From Nocardia speluncae NBRC 108251 (lineage in GTDB: Bacteria; Actinomycetota; Actinomycetes; Mycobacteriales; Mycobacteriaceae): a DNA stretch of 41,247 nt. Of the stretch, positions 32,962 to 40,452 are shown piece after piece (position 1 is the first letter of the stretch; each line of letters begins with the position of its first letter). A program made the translations under genes and the position numbers. The notes under the pieces were generated by a model, which was given only the letters and a program-made list of their open reading frames with translations, was not told where the DNA came from and did no database searches. Location: positions 1-41,247 of the forward strand of contig NZ_BDBZ01000044.1 in NCBI RefSeq assembly GCF_001613245.1, read 5' to 3'.

Positions 32962-34498
32962 CCGGGGGTCGGACACCGACCTCGGTCCGGGAGCCGGCTC
33001 GACCGCCGCGGCTCCCGCTTCGCACGGTGCGACGTTCCCCGAACCGGTCGCCGCCGTGGTGCGTCGCTGGAACCCCCAGGGAATGGCGCTGCTCGACACG
33101 ATGACCGTCGCCGGGAACAGCTCGGAGGTCCGGCTGCTGGGCCCCGATGACGTGAATACCACCCTCCTGCGCGCCGAACTCGCCCGTTTCGAACCCCGGA
33201 TAGAACTGAGCGCACCGCCGGCCGACTCCGCCGGTGCTGCCTCGGGCTCGGTCACCGTGCTGGTCCTGGATGCCGGTGTCGTGATCGGTGCCACCGAACT
33301 CGATCTCGTCCGCCGGCTGAGCACGGCCGGCAGCCGGGTACTGCTGGTACTGAACGGCACCCACGCCCATCTCGACTGGCAGCTGGTCCGCGACCGGAGC
33401 GCCGAACTCCTCACCGCCGCCGGGCTGGACTGTGAGATCGTGCCGGTATCCGCCCGGCTGGCGCTCGCCGCGCGGACGGCCGCGGATTCGGCGCTGCTGG
33501 ACCGGTCCGGCCTCGCCGCGCTGCATGCCCGGCTGACCGCGCTCACCACCGATACCGCCACCGTGGACACCCGCCGCGTCGCCGCGGCCGCGCAGGTGGT
33601 GACCCAAACCCTCGACCGGATCGCGCAGGAGGAGGCGCTACTCGCCGCCGGGAGTGAAGCCGAAATGCTGCGTGCCGAACGCGCGCGGCTGCTCGCCGAA
33701 CGTGACGGCGGGCGGGCGGTCGCGGTATCCACGCTGCGCGCCCAGCTCAACTTGGCGCGGATGGATCTGCTGACCCAGGTGGGGCACCGGGTTCGCGCGC
33801 TGCACGCTGAAGCCCGCACCGAACTCGACCGCCTGGACCGTGCGGGGCGGGCCAGTTTCCCGGAGCGGCTGCGCTCCGCGGTGGCTGCGCTGACCGATAC
33901 GGTCGACCGCGATATCGCTGCCCGGCTCACCGAGTTGCGGGCGCGCGCGGTCGCCGCCGGGCGGCCCGGAGTGCCGGACCAGGTCCCGGGTTACCGGCAC
34001 GATCCACTGCCCACACTCGGCCCCGATCTGCAACCCCGCGGCCGGGGTGTCGAAGATCACCTCATGATCGTTGTCGGTGCGTCGGCCGGGGTCGGTCTGG
34101 GACGCCTGCTCGTCTCGCCGCTGGCGCTGGTGCCCACCCTGGACGCGGCCACGATCCCGGTGACCTTGCTGCTCGGGGCCGGTGCGGCGGCCTGGGTGGT
34201 GCGCGCGCGCCGCCAGCTCGCCGACCGCGATCACCTGCGGCAATGGGTCGTGGACGCCGTTGCGAATGTGAAGGCCCAGCTCGAGCAGCGTGCCGTGACG
34301 GCCCTGGTGGAGGCCGAAACGGAACTGTCCGACGAAATGGTCCGGTCCGCGGCGGACCGGATGCTGGCCGTGGACCGGCGCGTCGCCGAGCTCGAAACGG
34401 CGCTGCGCCGCGCCACCTCCGGACAGCCCGGCCGGCTCGCCGCTTGTGCGCGTGACAGGCGGATACTCGAGCAATGGGCACCGGATTCCGGAAATTAG
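32948..34498 (+). CDS. Partner protein with a vestigial G domain and membrane hairpin
   Basis: A 516-residue protein in the position of M. tuberculosis Rv0210 (recalled). The N-terminal 200 residues look like a GTPase fold without working motifs: no P-loop, VLLVLNGTH (132-140) where NKxD is expected, and IVPVSAR (164-170) like the G5 SAK loop. Helical, coiled-coil-prone segments follow (about 210-335, 425-500), separated by two hydrophobic stretches (372-395 and 400-419) that could form a membrane hairpin or paddle as in bacterial dynamins. Starts at GTG 32948, overlapping the upstream gene. Probably acts in a complex with it at the membrane (inference). Confidence 0.7.
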   Translation: MSDSDRGSDTDLGPGAGSTAAAPASHGATFPEPVAAVVRRWNPQGMALLDTMTVAGNSSEVRLLGPDDVNTTLLRAELARFEPRIELSAPPADSAGAASGSVTVLVLDAGVVIGATELDLVRRLSTAGSRVLLVLNGTHAHLDWQLVRDRSAELLTAAGLDCEIVPVSARLALAARTAADSALLDRSGLAALHARLTALTTDTATVDTRRVAAAAQVVTQTLDRIAQEEALLAAGSEAEMLRAERARLLAERDGGRAVAVSTLRAQLNLARMDLLTQVGHRVRALHAEARTELDRLDRAGRASFPERLRSAVAALTDTVDRDIAARLTELRARAVAAGRPGVPDQVPGYRHDPLPTLGPDLQPRGRGVEDHLMIVVGASAGVGLGRLLVSPLALVPTLDAATIPVTLLLGAGAAAWVVRARRQLADRDHLRQWVVDAVANVKAQLEQRAVTALVEAETELSDEMVRSAADRMLAVDRRVAELETALRRATSGQPGRLAACARDRRILEQWAPDSGN

Positions 34499-34506
34499 TT
34501 TGTCCA

Positions 34507-34539
34507 CCCCTATTGATAGGCAACCCGCTTCGATAGGGG
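34507..34539. promoter_or_regulatory. Nested inverted repeats between the dynamin-like pair and pckA
   Basis: CCCCTAT (34507-34513) and ATAGGGG (34533-34539) form a perfect 7-base inverted repeat over 19 bases; inside it, CCTATTGATAGG (34509-34520) is itself a palindrome around TG. It starts nine bases after the upstream stop and over 200 bases before pckA. It could be a terminator for the upstream pair or an operator for pckA. The rest of 34540-34741 is a probable pckA leader with a GCGGG/CCCGC hairpin near 34636-34652. Confidence 0.45.
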
Positions 34540-34741
34540 TCGCAATACCGCGTTAACCTCTAGACAGGAACCTGGGCGTCCGCTTGGTCCTGATACACAC
34601 CCCCGGAGACCTGGTGGTGGGTACAGCGGGCCGTAGCGGGCGTCTTACCCGCCAATGGTGGCGCTAGGTGTTTTCGCGCTGGTCACGGGCCCGAGGGGCC
34701 AGGCGGAAGCAGATATCGCCGCCCATTTCAGGAGAGTTTTC

Positions 34742-36574
34742 ATGACCTCAGCGACCATTCCCGGTCTTCGTGGATCCGACGGCACCGCGCCGACCGAACA
34801 CAGCGAACTGCTCGCCTGGGTTCAGGAGGTCGCCGAACTGACTCAGCCGGAGCGAGTCGTGTGGGCGGACGGTTCCGACGCCGAATGGGACCGGCTCACC
34901 ACGGCGCTCGTCGAGGCGGGCACCTTCAAGAAGCTGGACGAGAAGAAGAAGCCGAACTCGTTCCTCGCGTTATCCGACCCGTCGGACGTGGCCCGGGTCG
35001 AATCGCGCACCTACATCTGTTCCAAATCCGAATCGGACGCCGGCCCGACCAACAACTGGGTCGACCCCACCGAGATGCGCGCCACCATGACCGAGCTGTA
35101 CCGGGGCTCGATGAAAGGCCGCACCATGTATGTGGTGCCGTTCTGCATGGGCCCGCTCGGTGCCGAGGACCCCAAACTGGGTGTCGAGATCACCGATTCG
35201 GAATATGTCGTGGTCTCCATGCGAGTGATGACCCGCATGGGTCAGGCGGCGCTCGATCTGCTGGGCACAGATCGGCCGTTCGTGAAAGCACTGCATTCGG
35301 TGGGCGCGCCGCTGGCCGCGGGCCAGGCCGATGTCCCGTGGCCGTGCAACGACACCAAATACATCACCCACTTCCCCGAGGATCGTGAGATCTGGAGCTA
35401 CGGCTCCGGCTACGGCGGTAACGCGCTGCTCGGCAAGAAGTGCTACTCGCTGCGTATCGCCTCGGCCATGGCCCACGACGAGGGCTGGCTGGCCGAGCAT
35501 ATGCTCATCCTCAAGCTGATCTCGCCCGAAGACAAGGCGTACTACGTGGCCGCCGCGTTCCCGAGCGCCTGCGGTAAGACCAACCTCGCGATGATCCAGC
35601 CGACTGTGCCCGGCTGGCGTGCCGAAACCCTGGGCGACGATATCGCCTGGATGCGGTTCGGCAAGGACGGCCGGCTGTACGCGGTGAACCCGGAGTTCGG
35701 TTTCTTCGGCGTCGCCCCGGGCACCAACCGCTCCTCCAACCCGAACGCGATCGAGACGCTGGAAGCCGGTAACACCGTCTACACCAACGTCGCGCACACC
35801 GACGACAACGATGTGTGGTGGGAAGGTCTCGAGGGCGAGCCCGATCACCTGATCGACTGGAAGGGCAACGACTGGTACCTGCGGGAAACCGAAACGTTGG
35901 CCGCGCACCCGAACTCGCGGTACTGCACCCCGATGTCGCAGTGCCCGACCCTGGCAGCCGAATGGGACGACCCGCAGGGTGTGCCGATTTCGGCGATCCT
36001 GTTCGGCGGGCGCCGCAAGACCACGGTCCCGCTGGTCACCGAATCCTTCGACTGGCAGCACGGCGTGTTCATGGGTGCCACCCTGTCTTCCGAGCAGACC
36101 GCGGCCGCCGAGGGCAAGGTCGGCACCGTGCGCCGCGACCCGATGGCCATGCTGCCGTTCATGGGCTACCACGTCGGCGACTACATGGCGCACTGGATCA
36201 ACGTCGGTAAGAACGCCGACGCTGCCAAACTGCCGAAGATCTTCTACGTGAACTGGTTCCGCCGTGGTGACGACGGCCGGTTCCTGTGGCCGGGCTTCGG
36301 CGAGAACTCCCGCGTCCTGGAATGGGTTATCGGCCGGATCGAGGGCACGGCCGCGGCCGAGAGCACCCCGATCGGCAACGTGCCGACGGCCGCCCAGCTG
36401 GATCTGGCCGGACTGGACGTCGCCCCGGCCGATGTCGATGCGGCGCTGGCGGTGGACGCCGACGAGTGGCGGACGGAGATCCCGCTCATCGAAGAGTGGT
36501 TCGAATTCGTCGGTGACAAACTGCCCTCCGGTGTGCGTGACGAATTCGAGGCACTGAAGCAGCGCATTAAGTGA
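34742..36574 (+). CDS. pckA: Phosphoenolpyruvate carboxykinase (GTP)
   Basis: A 610-residue cytosolic gluconeogenic enzyme that interconverts oxaloacetate plus GTP with PEP, CO2 and GDP. GTP-type hallmarks: the P-loop with active-site cysteine FPSACGKT (273-280, Cys277), the metal-binding DDIAWMRFGKDGRLYAVNPE, and the guanine-pocket region near FYVNWFRRGDDGRFLWPGFG. ATG 34742 has CAGGAGAG upstream; an in-frame ATG at 34655 would add 29 unlike residues. In M. tuberculosis this enzyme is needed for growth on fatty acids and cholesterol (known). It closes the conserved mmpL3-trmB-pckA neighbourhood. Confidence 0.98.
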   Translation: MTSATIPGLRGSDGTAPTEHSELLAWVQEVAELTQPERVVWADGSDAEWDRLTTALVEAGTFKKLDEKKKPNSFLALSDPSDVARVESRTYICSKSESDAGPTNNWVDPTEMRATMTELYRGSMKGRTMYVVPFCMGPLGAEDPKLGVEITDSEYVVVSMRVMTRMGQAALDLLGTDRPFVKALHSVGAPLAAGQADVPWPCNDTKYITHFPEDREIWSYGSGYGGNALLGKKCYSLRIASAMAHDEGWLAEHMLILKLISPEDKAYYVAAAFPSACGKTNLAMIQPTVPGWRAETLGDDIAWMRFGKDGRLYAVNPEFGFFGVAPGTNRSSNPNAIETLEAGNTVYTNVAHTDDNDVWWEGLEGEPDHLIDWKGNDWYLRETETLAAHPNSRYCTPMSQCPTLAAEWDDPQGVPISAILFGGRRKTTVPLVTESFDWQHGVFMGATLSSEQTAAAEGKVGTVRRDPMAMLPFMGYHVGDYMAHWINVGKNADAAKLPKIFYVNWFRRGDDGRFLWPGFGENSRVLEWVIGRIEGTAAAESTPIGNVPTAAQLDLAGLDVAPADVDAALAVDADEWRTEIPLIEEWFEFVGDKLPSGVRDEFEALKQRIK

Positions 36575-36671
36575 CATAGTGGCGCCTCAGGTGTTGCGGT
36601 GACCCGCTTTCGAAGGAGAAGATTCCACTGAGGGCGGGGCGCTGTAACTTCGGCGGCGCTCCGCGGCTCGA

Positions 36672-36748
36672 GGGTGGGGCCCTTTCAACCCGGTTCTTCA
36701 CTCCTGCGTCCCCCGCTCCGTCGCTCCAGAACCGGGCGGGCCCCACCC
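36672..36748. repeat. Large two-stem inverted repeat downstream of pckA
   Basis: GGGTGGGGCCC (36672-36682) pairs perfectly with GGGCCCCACCC (36738-36748), and CCCGGTTCT (36689-36697) with AGAACCGGG (36728-36736). The stems are coaxial, separated by TTTCAA on one side and a single C on the other, with a 30-base loop. Twenty perfect base pairs start about 100 bases after pckA. Candidate transcript-end structure, small RNA or repeated extragenic element. Confidence 0.65.
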
Positions 36749-36778
36749 GTAGGGTCTGGCAAAGGGGCGGGGGAATCC

Positions 36779-36797
36779 GGATGGTTCGACACCATCC
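36779..36797 (+). terminator. Candidate terminator hairpin
   Basis: GGATGGT (36779-36785) and ACCATCC (36791-36797) form a perfect 7-base-pair stem with loop TCGAC, followed after three bases by TTTT. It lies about 200 bases after pckA, just beyond the larger inverted repeat. Confidence 0.5.
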
Positions 36798-37158
36798 AGG
36801 TTTTGGGTGTTGATGGTTTGTATGCGCTCGGGTTCCGGTTCGGGGCTCTGTTTTGCGTGCGGTTGGGCCGGGGTGCGCTCGGTCGGCGAGGCGTGGAGGG
36901 GCGTTGTGAGCTCAGGGGCGGGTCGGCCGGTTCGGGGCCGCGTTCGGGGGGCGGCACAAGGCCAGGGGTTTCTTGTGGGCCGGCAGGTGGGTTCGGCCGG
37001 TGCGGCGGCGGGTGGTTTGGGCGTTTTTGCCTTATTCTGGGTGTGTATCGAATCTCATGCTCACGTAATGCTGATTGCCGGACTGTCCTACTCCCCGATC
37101 GGCCCGCCCGTCGCACGATCCGTGGCCCAGCCGATCACTCCGCGAGAGGTGGTTGGAA
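36798..37158. other. Non-coding, G-rich strand-biased tract
   Basis: No gene that I can support. From 36800 to about 37020 the + strand is strikingly rich in G and T with repeated runs of three to six G and few C or A, unlike the coding regions around it. Open frames through it translate to Gly/Arg-rich low-complexity sequence. The last 120 bases are more AT-rich and could hold the promoter for the small gene at 37159. Confidence 0.5.
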
Positions 37159-37341
37159 ATGGCCGAAGGGCAGCTGTCGCCGCAGTCCGGTGATGATGTT
37201 CCGGTGAGCACCCCCTTGCATCGAGCTGCCGGCCGGTTGCAGTCGGCGCTGCCGGCCGGGTGGCAGGTGGAAGTGGTCGGCGCGGCCGACGGGGCGCCGG
37301 ACAGTGGCCAGATTCTGCGCGCTCTGCCGGTTTCCGAATAG
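37159..37341 (+). CDS. Small hypothetical protein (60 residues)
   Basis: Starts at ATG 37159 with GAGAGGTGG about 6-14 bases upstream. The product is acidic and Ala/Gly/Pro-rich, with a central amphipathic piece LHRAAGRLQSALPAGWQVEV, and ends ALPVSE. No domain recognised. Codon third positions are GC-rich as expected of a real gene here. Could be spurious, but the ribosome-binding site and composition favour a gene. Confidence 0.4.
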   Translation: MAEGQLSPQSGDDVPVSTPLHRAAGRLQSALPAGWQVEVVGAADGAPDSGQILRALPVSE

Positions 37342-37661
37342 TTTTCTCGCCAGGGCTTTCCGGGGGTTCCGGGATGTTCTGTCGTGGGGGCTATTTCACG
37401 TATTCCGGGTTAGCGGCTGTTCGAATGTGGCAGGGTTTGTGCTGCGCGGCAGCCGGACTCGTGTAGCTTTCGGTGCTGGTCCGTGCCTGTTTGTGTGCGC
37501 TGCACACTGACCGGCGGCCGGCCGTTCGCCGAATTCTTCCCTCTCGGTTCGTATTTCATCGAACGCACTATTGCGATATGTTGCTGGATCGCGCATGATG
37601 TTAGCCAGGTATCAGCTCGCTCCATTCATCGAACCGAAGACCCACAATCGGGAGTGCGTTC
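37342..37661. other. Intergenic region before the small gene at 37662
   Basis: No gene seen in 320 bases. GTGTGC-GCT-GCACAC at 37492-37506 is a 15-base palindrome with a three-base centre. The region is less GC-rich than its surroundings (notably 37530-37600), compatible with a promoter for the gene at 37662. Confidence 0.4.
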
Positions 37662-37976
37662 ATGGCGGTGCAAGTGATCGGCCGGGCGTTGATGTCCAGC
37701 GACCAGACCGACCATCAAGCGAAAAGCGTTGGCAGCGGCGGCTGGGTCGTCTCGTTCCTACCGGGACGGACCCTGACCACCGAACAGGCAATGGCTGCTA
37801 TGCAGGCGGCCGAAGCGGTAGCGGTGGTCGGGGGGTTGGCCGATCTGGTCGGGCTCACGACACTCGAAACCGTGGGGCTGGCCATTCAGGAATCGCCATG
37901 GACCCGGGCCGAACCCGTGGTCCGCAACGGCTGGCGCGACCGGATCGGCCGGGGTCGCCCGCAGCTCGCGCTCTAG
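37662..37976 (+). CDS. Hypothetical protein (104 residues)
   Basis: Starts at ATG 37662 with CGGGAG eight bases upstream. The product has a Gly/Val/Phe-rich N-terminal part (SGGWVVSFLPGRTLTTEQ) and a strongly helical Ala-rich middle (AMAAMQAAEAVAVVGGLADL) that is only weakly hydrophobic, with a basic C-terminus. I do not recognise a characterised family; the wording of the sequence resembles conserved hypothetical proteins in Nocardia and Rhodococcus, but I cannot confirm this. Its stop overlaps the stop of the convergent methyltransferase gene (CTAG, 37973-37976). Confidence 0.65.
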   Translation: MAVQVIGRALMSSDQTDHQAKSVGSGGWVVSFLPGRTLTTEQAMAAMQAAEAVAVVGGLADLVGLTTLETVGLAIQESPWTRAEPVVRNGWRDRIGRGRPQLAL

Positions 37977-38845
37977 TCGTGCTGCGGTGGCCCGCTGGGC
38001 TTTTCGGCGACCACCACCAGATTGCTGACGAGTAGCTCCCGCAGCCCGGGAATCCGTACCAGCCACCAGGCCCAGCGCGGGTGATAGCGCGGGAACACCG
38101 CATGCACGGTCGCGGAGGTGCGCTTCGACCAGCGCACGCCGGCGCGCGCGGGCAGCGCGAACAGTGACACTCCGAAACGGTTTTTCGGCTCCTGTCCGGT
38201 CTTCCGGCGGTACCGGTGGGCGGCATACTCGCCACCGAAGTAGTGCCAGGGCCCGGTCTCGTGACCGCCGAACGGCCCCAGCCACACGGTGTAGGACAGC
38301 ACGATGATCCCGCCGGGTTTGGTCACCCGCACCATTTCGTCGGCCATTCGCCACGGGTCCGGGATATGTTCGGCCACATTCGACGAGAAACAGATATCGA
38401 CGGCATTGTCACGAAACGGTAGTGCCATCCCGGAGCCGCGCACCGCCGCCGGCACCGTGATATCCGCGGCATGCATCTCGGAGGGATCGGGCTCGACCGG
38501 GATATACCAGGCACCGGCCCGGGCGAATTCGTCGGCGAAGTAGCCGGGACCACCGCCCACGTCCAGCACCGTGGTTCCGGCGAGATCACGGCCTGTGAGA
38601 TCGGCGTGGAAATCACCGAGCAGATGCACGCTGTCGGTGGCGATACCGCCGTAGAAGCGGGCGGGGTCGGTCTGCTCGAATCGGAAACTGCGCAGGAGTG
38701 CTACCGAGCGGCCCAGGGTTGCGCGCCGGGCGAACCGGAACCGTTTCCGTGGCCGGCGCGCCACGACCGGTTCCGCCGTTCGGGAGCGGGGAACACCAGC
38801 GGTTGCGGGGGCGGGGTCTGCCGCCGCGGGCGGTATCCGGACCAT
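37973..38845 (-). CDS. SAM-dependent methyltransferase (Rv0224c-like)
   Basis: A 290-residue class I methyltransferase. After a basic N-terminal extension of about 50 residues comes the SAM motif TVLDVGGGPGYFADEFARAG, an acidic VEPDPSEM, the catalytic-face FSSNVAEHIPDPWRMADEM and VTKPGGIIVLSYT. The C-terminal part is aromatic-rich (YHPRWAWWLVRIPGL) and may contact membrane lipid. ATG 38845-38843 has GAGGA six bases upstream. In M. tuberculosis the corresponding gene sits, as here, beside a glycosyltransferase and a membrane protein (recalled), suggesting an envelope glycan or glycolipid role (inference). Confidence 0.88.
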   Translation of the reverse strand: MVRIPPAAADPAPATAGVPRSRTAEPVVARRPRKRFRFARRATLGRSVALLRSFRFEQTDPARFYGGIATDSVHLLGDFHADLTGRDLAGTTVLDVGGGPGYFADEFARAGAWYIPVEPDPSEMHAADITVPAAVRGSGMALPFRDNAVDICFSSNVAEHIPDPWRMADEMVRVTKPGGIIVLSYTVWLGPFGGHETGPWHYFGGEYAAHRYRRKTGQEPKNRFGVSLFALPARAGVRWSKRTSATVHAVFPRYHPRWAWWLVRIPGLRELLVSNLVVVAEKPSGPPQHD

Positions 38846-39119
38846 GGAGGATTCCTCGGCGTCGAGCACGATGCCGAGTCTCGCATATTGTGACAGGCCA
38901 CAGGGTATCCGGCGGCGAGAGGCCGGGCCTCCGGTCACGATTCTTCTGCGCTGTGCCCGGACCGGCGGCCCGACATTGGCAAAAGCATGAGACATGCAGG
39001 TGGGGCGACCTGCCGGGGTGAACTGCGCGCTAGGGTATAGCGCGATGCCTTGTCCCGTCCGCGGGACCACTGCAACAGTCCCGTCCCGCGGGACCCGAAC
39101 CAACCGGAGAAGCCCCGAC

Positions 39120-40319
39120 GTGCGCGAAGTACTCCTACTCTGCTGGCGTGATACCGGGCATCCGCAGGGCGGCGGCAGCGAACGGTACCTGGAACAGGTC
39201 GGTGCCCACCTGGCTGCCCTCGGGGTGCGGGTGACCCTGCGGACAGCCCGCTATCCCGGGGCGGCGAAACGTGAGCGGCTGGACGGTATCGATATCAGCC
39301 GCGGCGGGGGGCGGTTCACGGTATATCCCCGGGCACTGGCCGCGATCCTGTTCGGACGGCTCGGCCTGGGCCCGCTGAAAGGTGTGCGGCCGGACGCAGT
39401 GATCGATACCCAGAACGGCATCCCGTTCTTCGCCCGGCTGGTTTCGGGGGCGCCATCGGTGGTGCTGGTGCATCACGGGCACCGCGAACAGTGGCCGGTC
39501 GCCGGCAAGCTGGTGGGGCGGATCGGCTGGTGGATCGAATCGTCGCTGTCGCCGCGGATCCATCGCGACGACCAGTACCTGACGGTTTCGCTGCCCTCCG
39601 CCGAAGAGCTGGCGACGCTGGGCGTGGACCGGTCCCGGATCGCTGTCGTCCGCAACGGTGCCGAACCCGTCCCCGCCGGGGTCGCCACCGGAACTGCGGT
39701 GGTGCGCACGCCCGAACCGCGGGTGGTGGTGCTGTCGCGGCTCGTGCCGCACAAACAGATCGAGGACGCGCTCACTGCCGTCGCGCGGCTGCGCGGCCGG
39801 ATCCCCGCCCTGCATCTCGATGTGATCGGCGGTGGCTGGTGGGCGGACAAGCTGAAGGATCAGGCCGCGGCACTCGGAATCGCCGACGCGGTGACCTTCC
39901 ACGGACATGTCGGCGAACGCCGCAAACACGAATTGCTGTCCCGGGCGTGGGTGCATGTACTGCCGTCCCGCAAGGAAGGCTGGGGGCTGGCGGTGATCGA
40001 AGCCGCGCAGCACGGGGTGCCCACGGTCGGCTACCGCTCCTCCCGTGGTCTCACCGATTCCGTCATCGACGGGGTGACCGGACTGCTGGCCGACGACGCC
40101 GGCCAGCTGGCGGCCATTGTCGGCGAACTGCTCGACGATGCGTCCGCCCGCACCCTCATGGGCGAGAAAGCCCGTTCCCGGGCCCGGGAATTCTCCTGGG
40201 AACATACGGCCGCGGGCGTGTACGAAGTACTGGCGGCGGCCGCCACGGGCCGGCGGATCAGTGGACTGATCTCGCCGGGAGACGACCGCGCGGCGCAGAT
40301 CACCGAGGTGGGTGCCTGA
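39120..40319 (+). CDS. GT4-type glycosyltransferase (Rv0225-like)
   Basis: A 399-residue GT-B retaining glycosyltransferase. The N-terminal acceptor domain begins EVLLLCWRDTGHPQGGGSERYLEQVG with the Gly-rich loop of GT4 enzymes. The C-terminal donor domain has VVVLSRLVPHKQIEDAL, FHGHVGERRKHELLSRAWV and the EX7E motif Glu286...Glu294 (KEGWGLAVIEAA). The donor is a nucleotide sugar, probably GDP-mannose or UDP-glucose, not decidable here. GTG 39120 has GGAGAAG eight bases upstream; starts from 38994 lie in unlike sequence. Divergent from the methyltransferase across 274 bases. Confidence 0.9.
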   Translation: MREVLLLCWRDTGHPQGGGSERYLEQVGAHLAALGVRVTLRTARYPGAAKRERLDGIDISRGGGRFTVYPRALAAILFGRLGLGPLKGVRPDAVIDTQNGIPFFARLVSGAPSVVLVHHGHREQWPVAGKLVGRIGWWIESSLSPRIHRDDQYLTVSLPSAEELATLGVDRSRIAVVRNGAEPVPAGVATGTAVVRTPEPRVVVLSRLVPHKQIEDALTAVARLRGRIPALHLDVIGGGWWADKLKDQAAALGIADAVTFHGHVGERRKHELLSRAWVHVLPSRKEGWGLAVIEAAQHGVPTVGYRSSRGLTDSVIDGVTGLLADDAGQLAAIVGELLDDASARTLMGEKARSRAREFSWEHTAAGVYEVLAAAATGRRISGLISPGDDRAAQITEVGA

Positions 40320-40452
40320 GCTGCGGGGCGAACGGTTTCCACGCCCGGCACCGGAGCGGTTCGGCGGCGTGTTGCGCCGGTAGCTGCGGGTGGGCGGCGG
40401 TCCAGGCACGATAGACCGTTCGGAACCACTCGCTCGGGGCTGGGCGGTGGTC

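Noticed and set aside
34655..34741. In-frame upstream ATG that would extend pckA by 29 residues
   Set aside because: The added residues are unlike PEP carboxykinase N-termini, and CAGGAGAG sits directly before ATG 34742.
36674..37207. Open frame of 177 residues downstream of pckA
   Set aside because: The translation is Gly/Arg/Cys-rich low complexity through a G-rich tract and the large inverted repeat; no ribosome-binding site or family resemblance.
37492..37506. GTGTGC-GCT-GCACAC palindrome as a definite operator
   Set aside because: Single copy, more than 150 bases from the nearest start and no linked regulator; kept only as a note in the intergenic entry.
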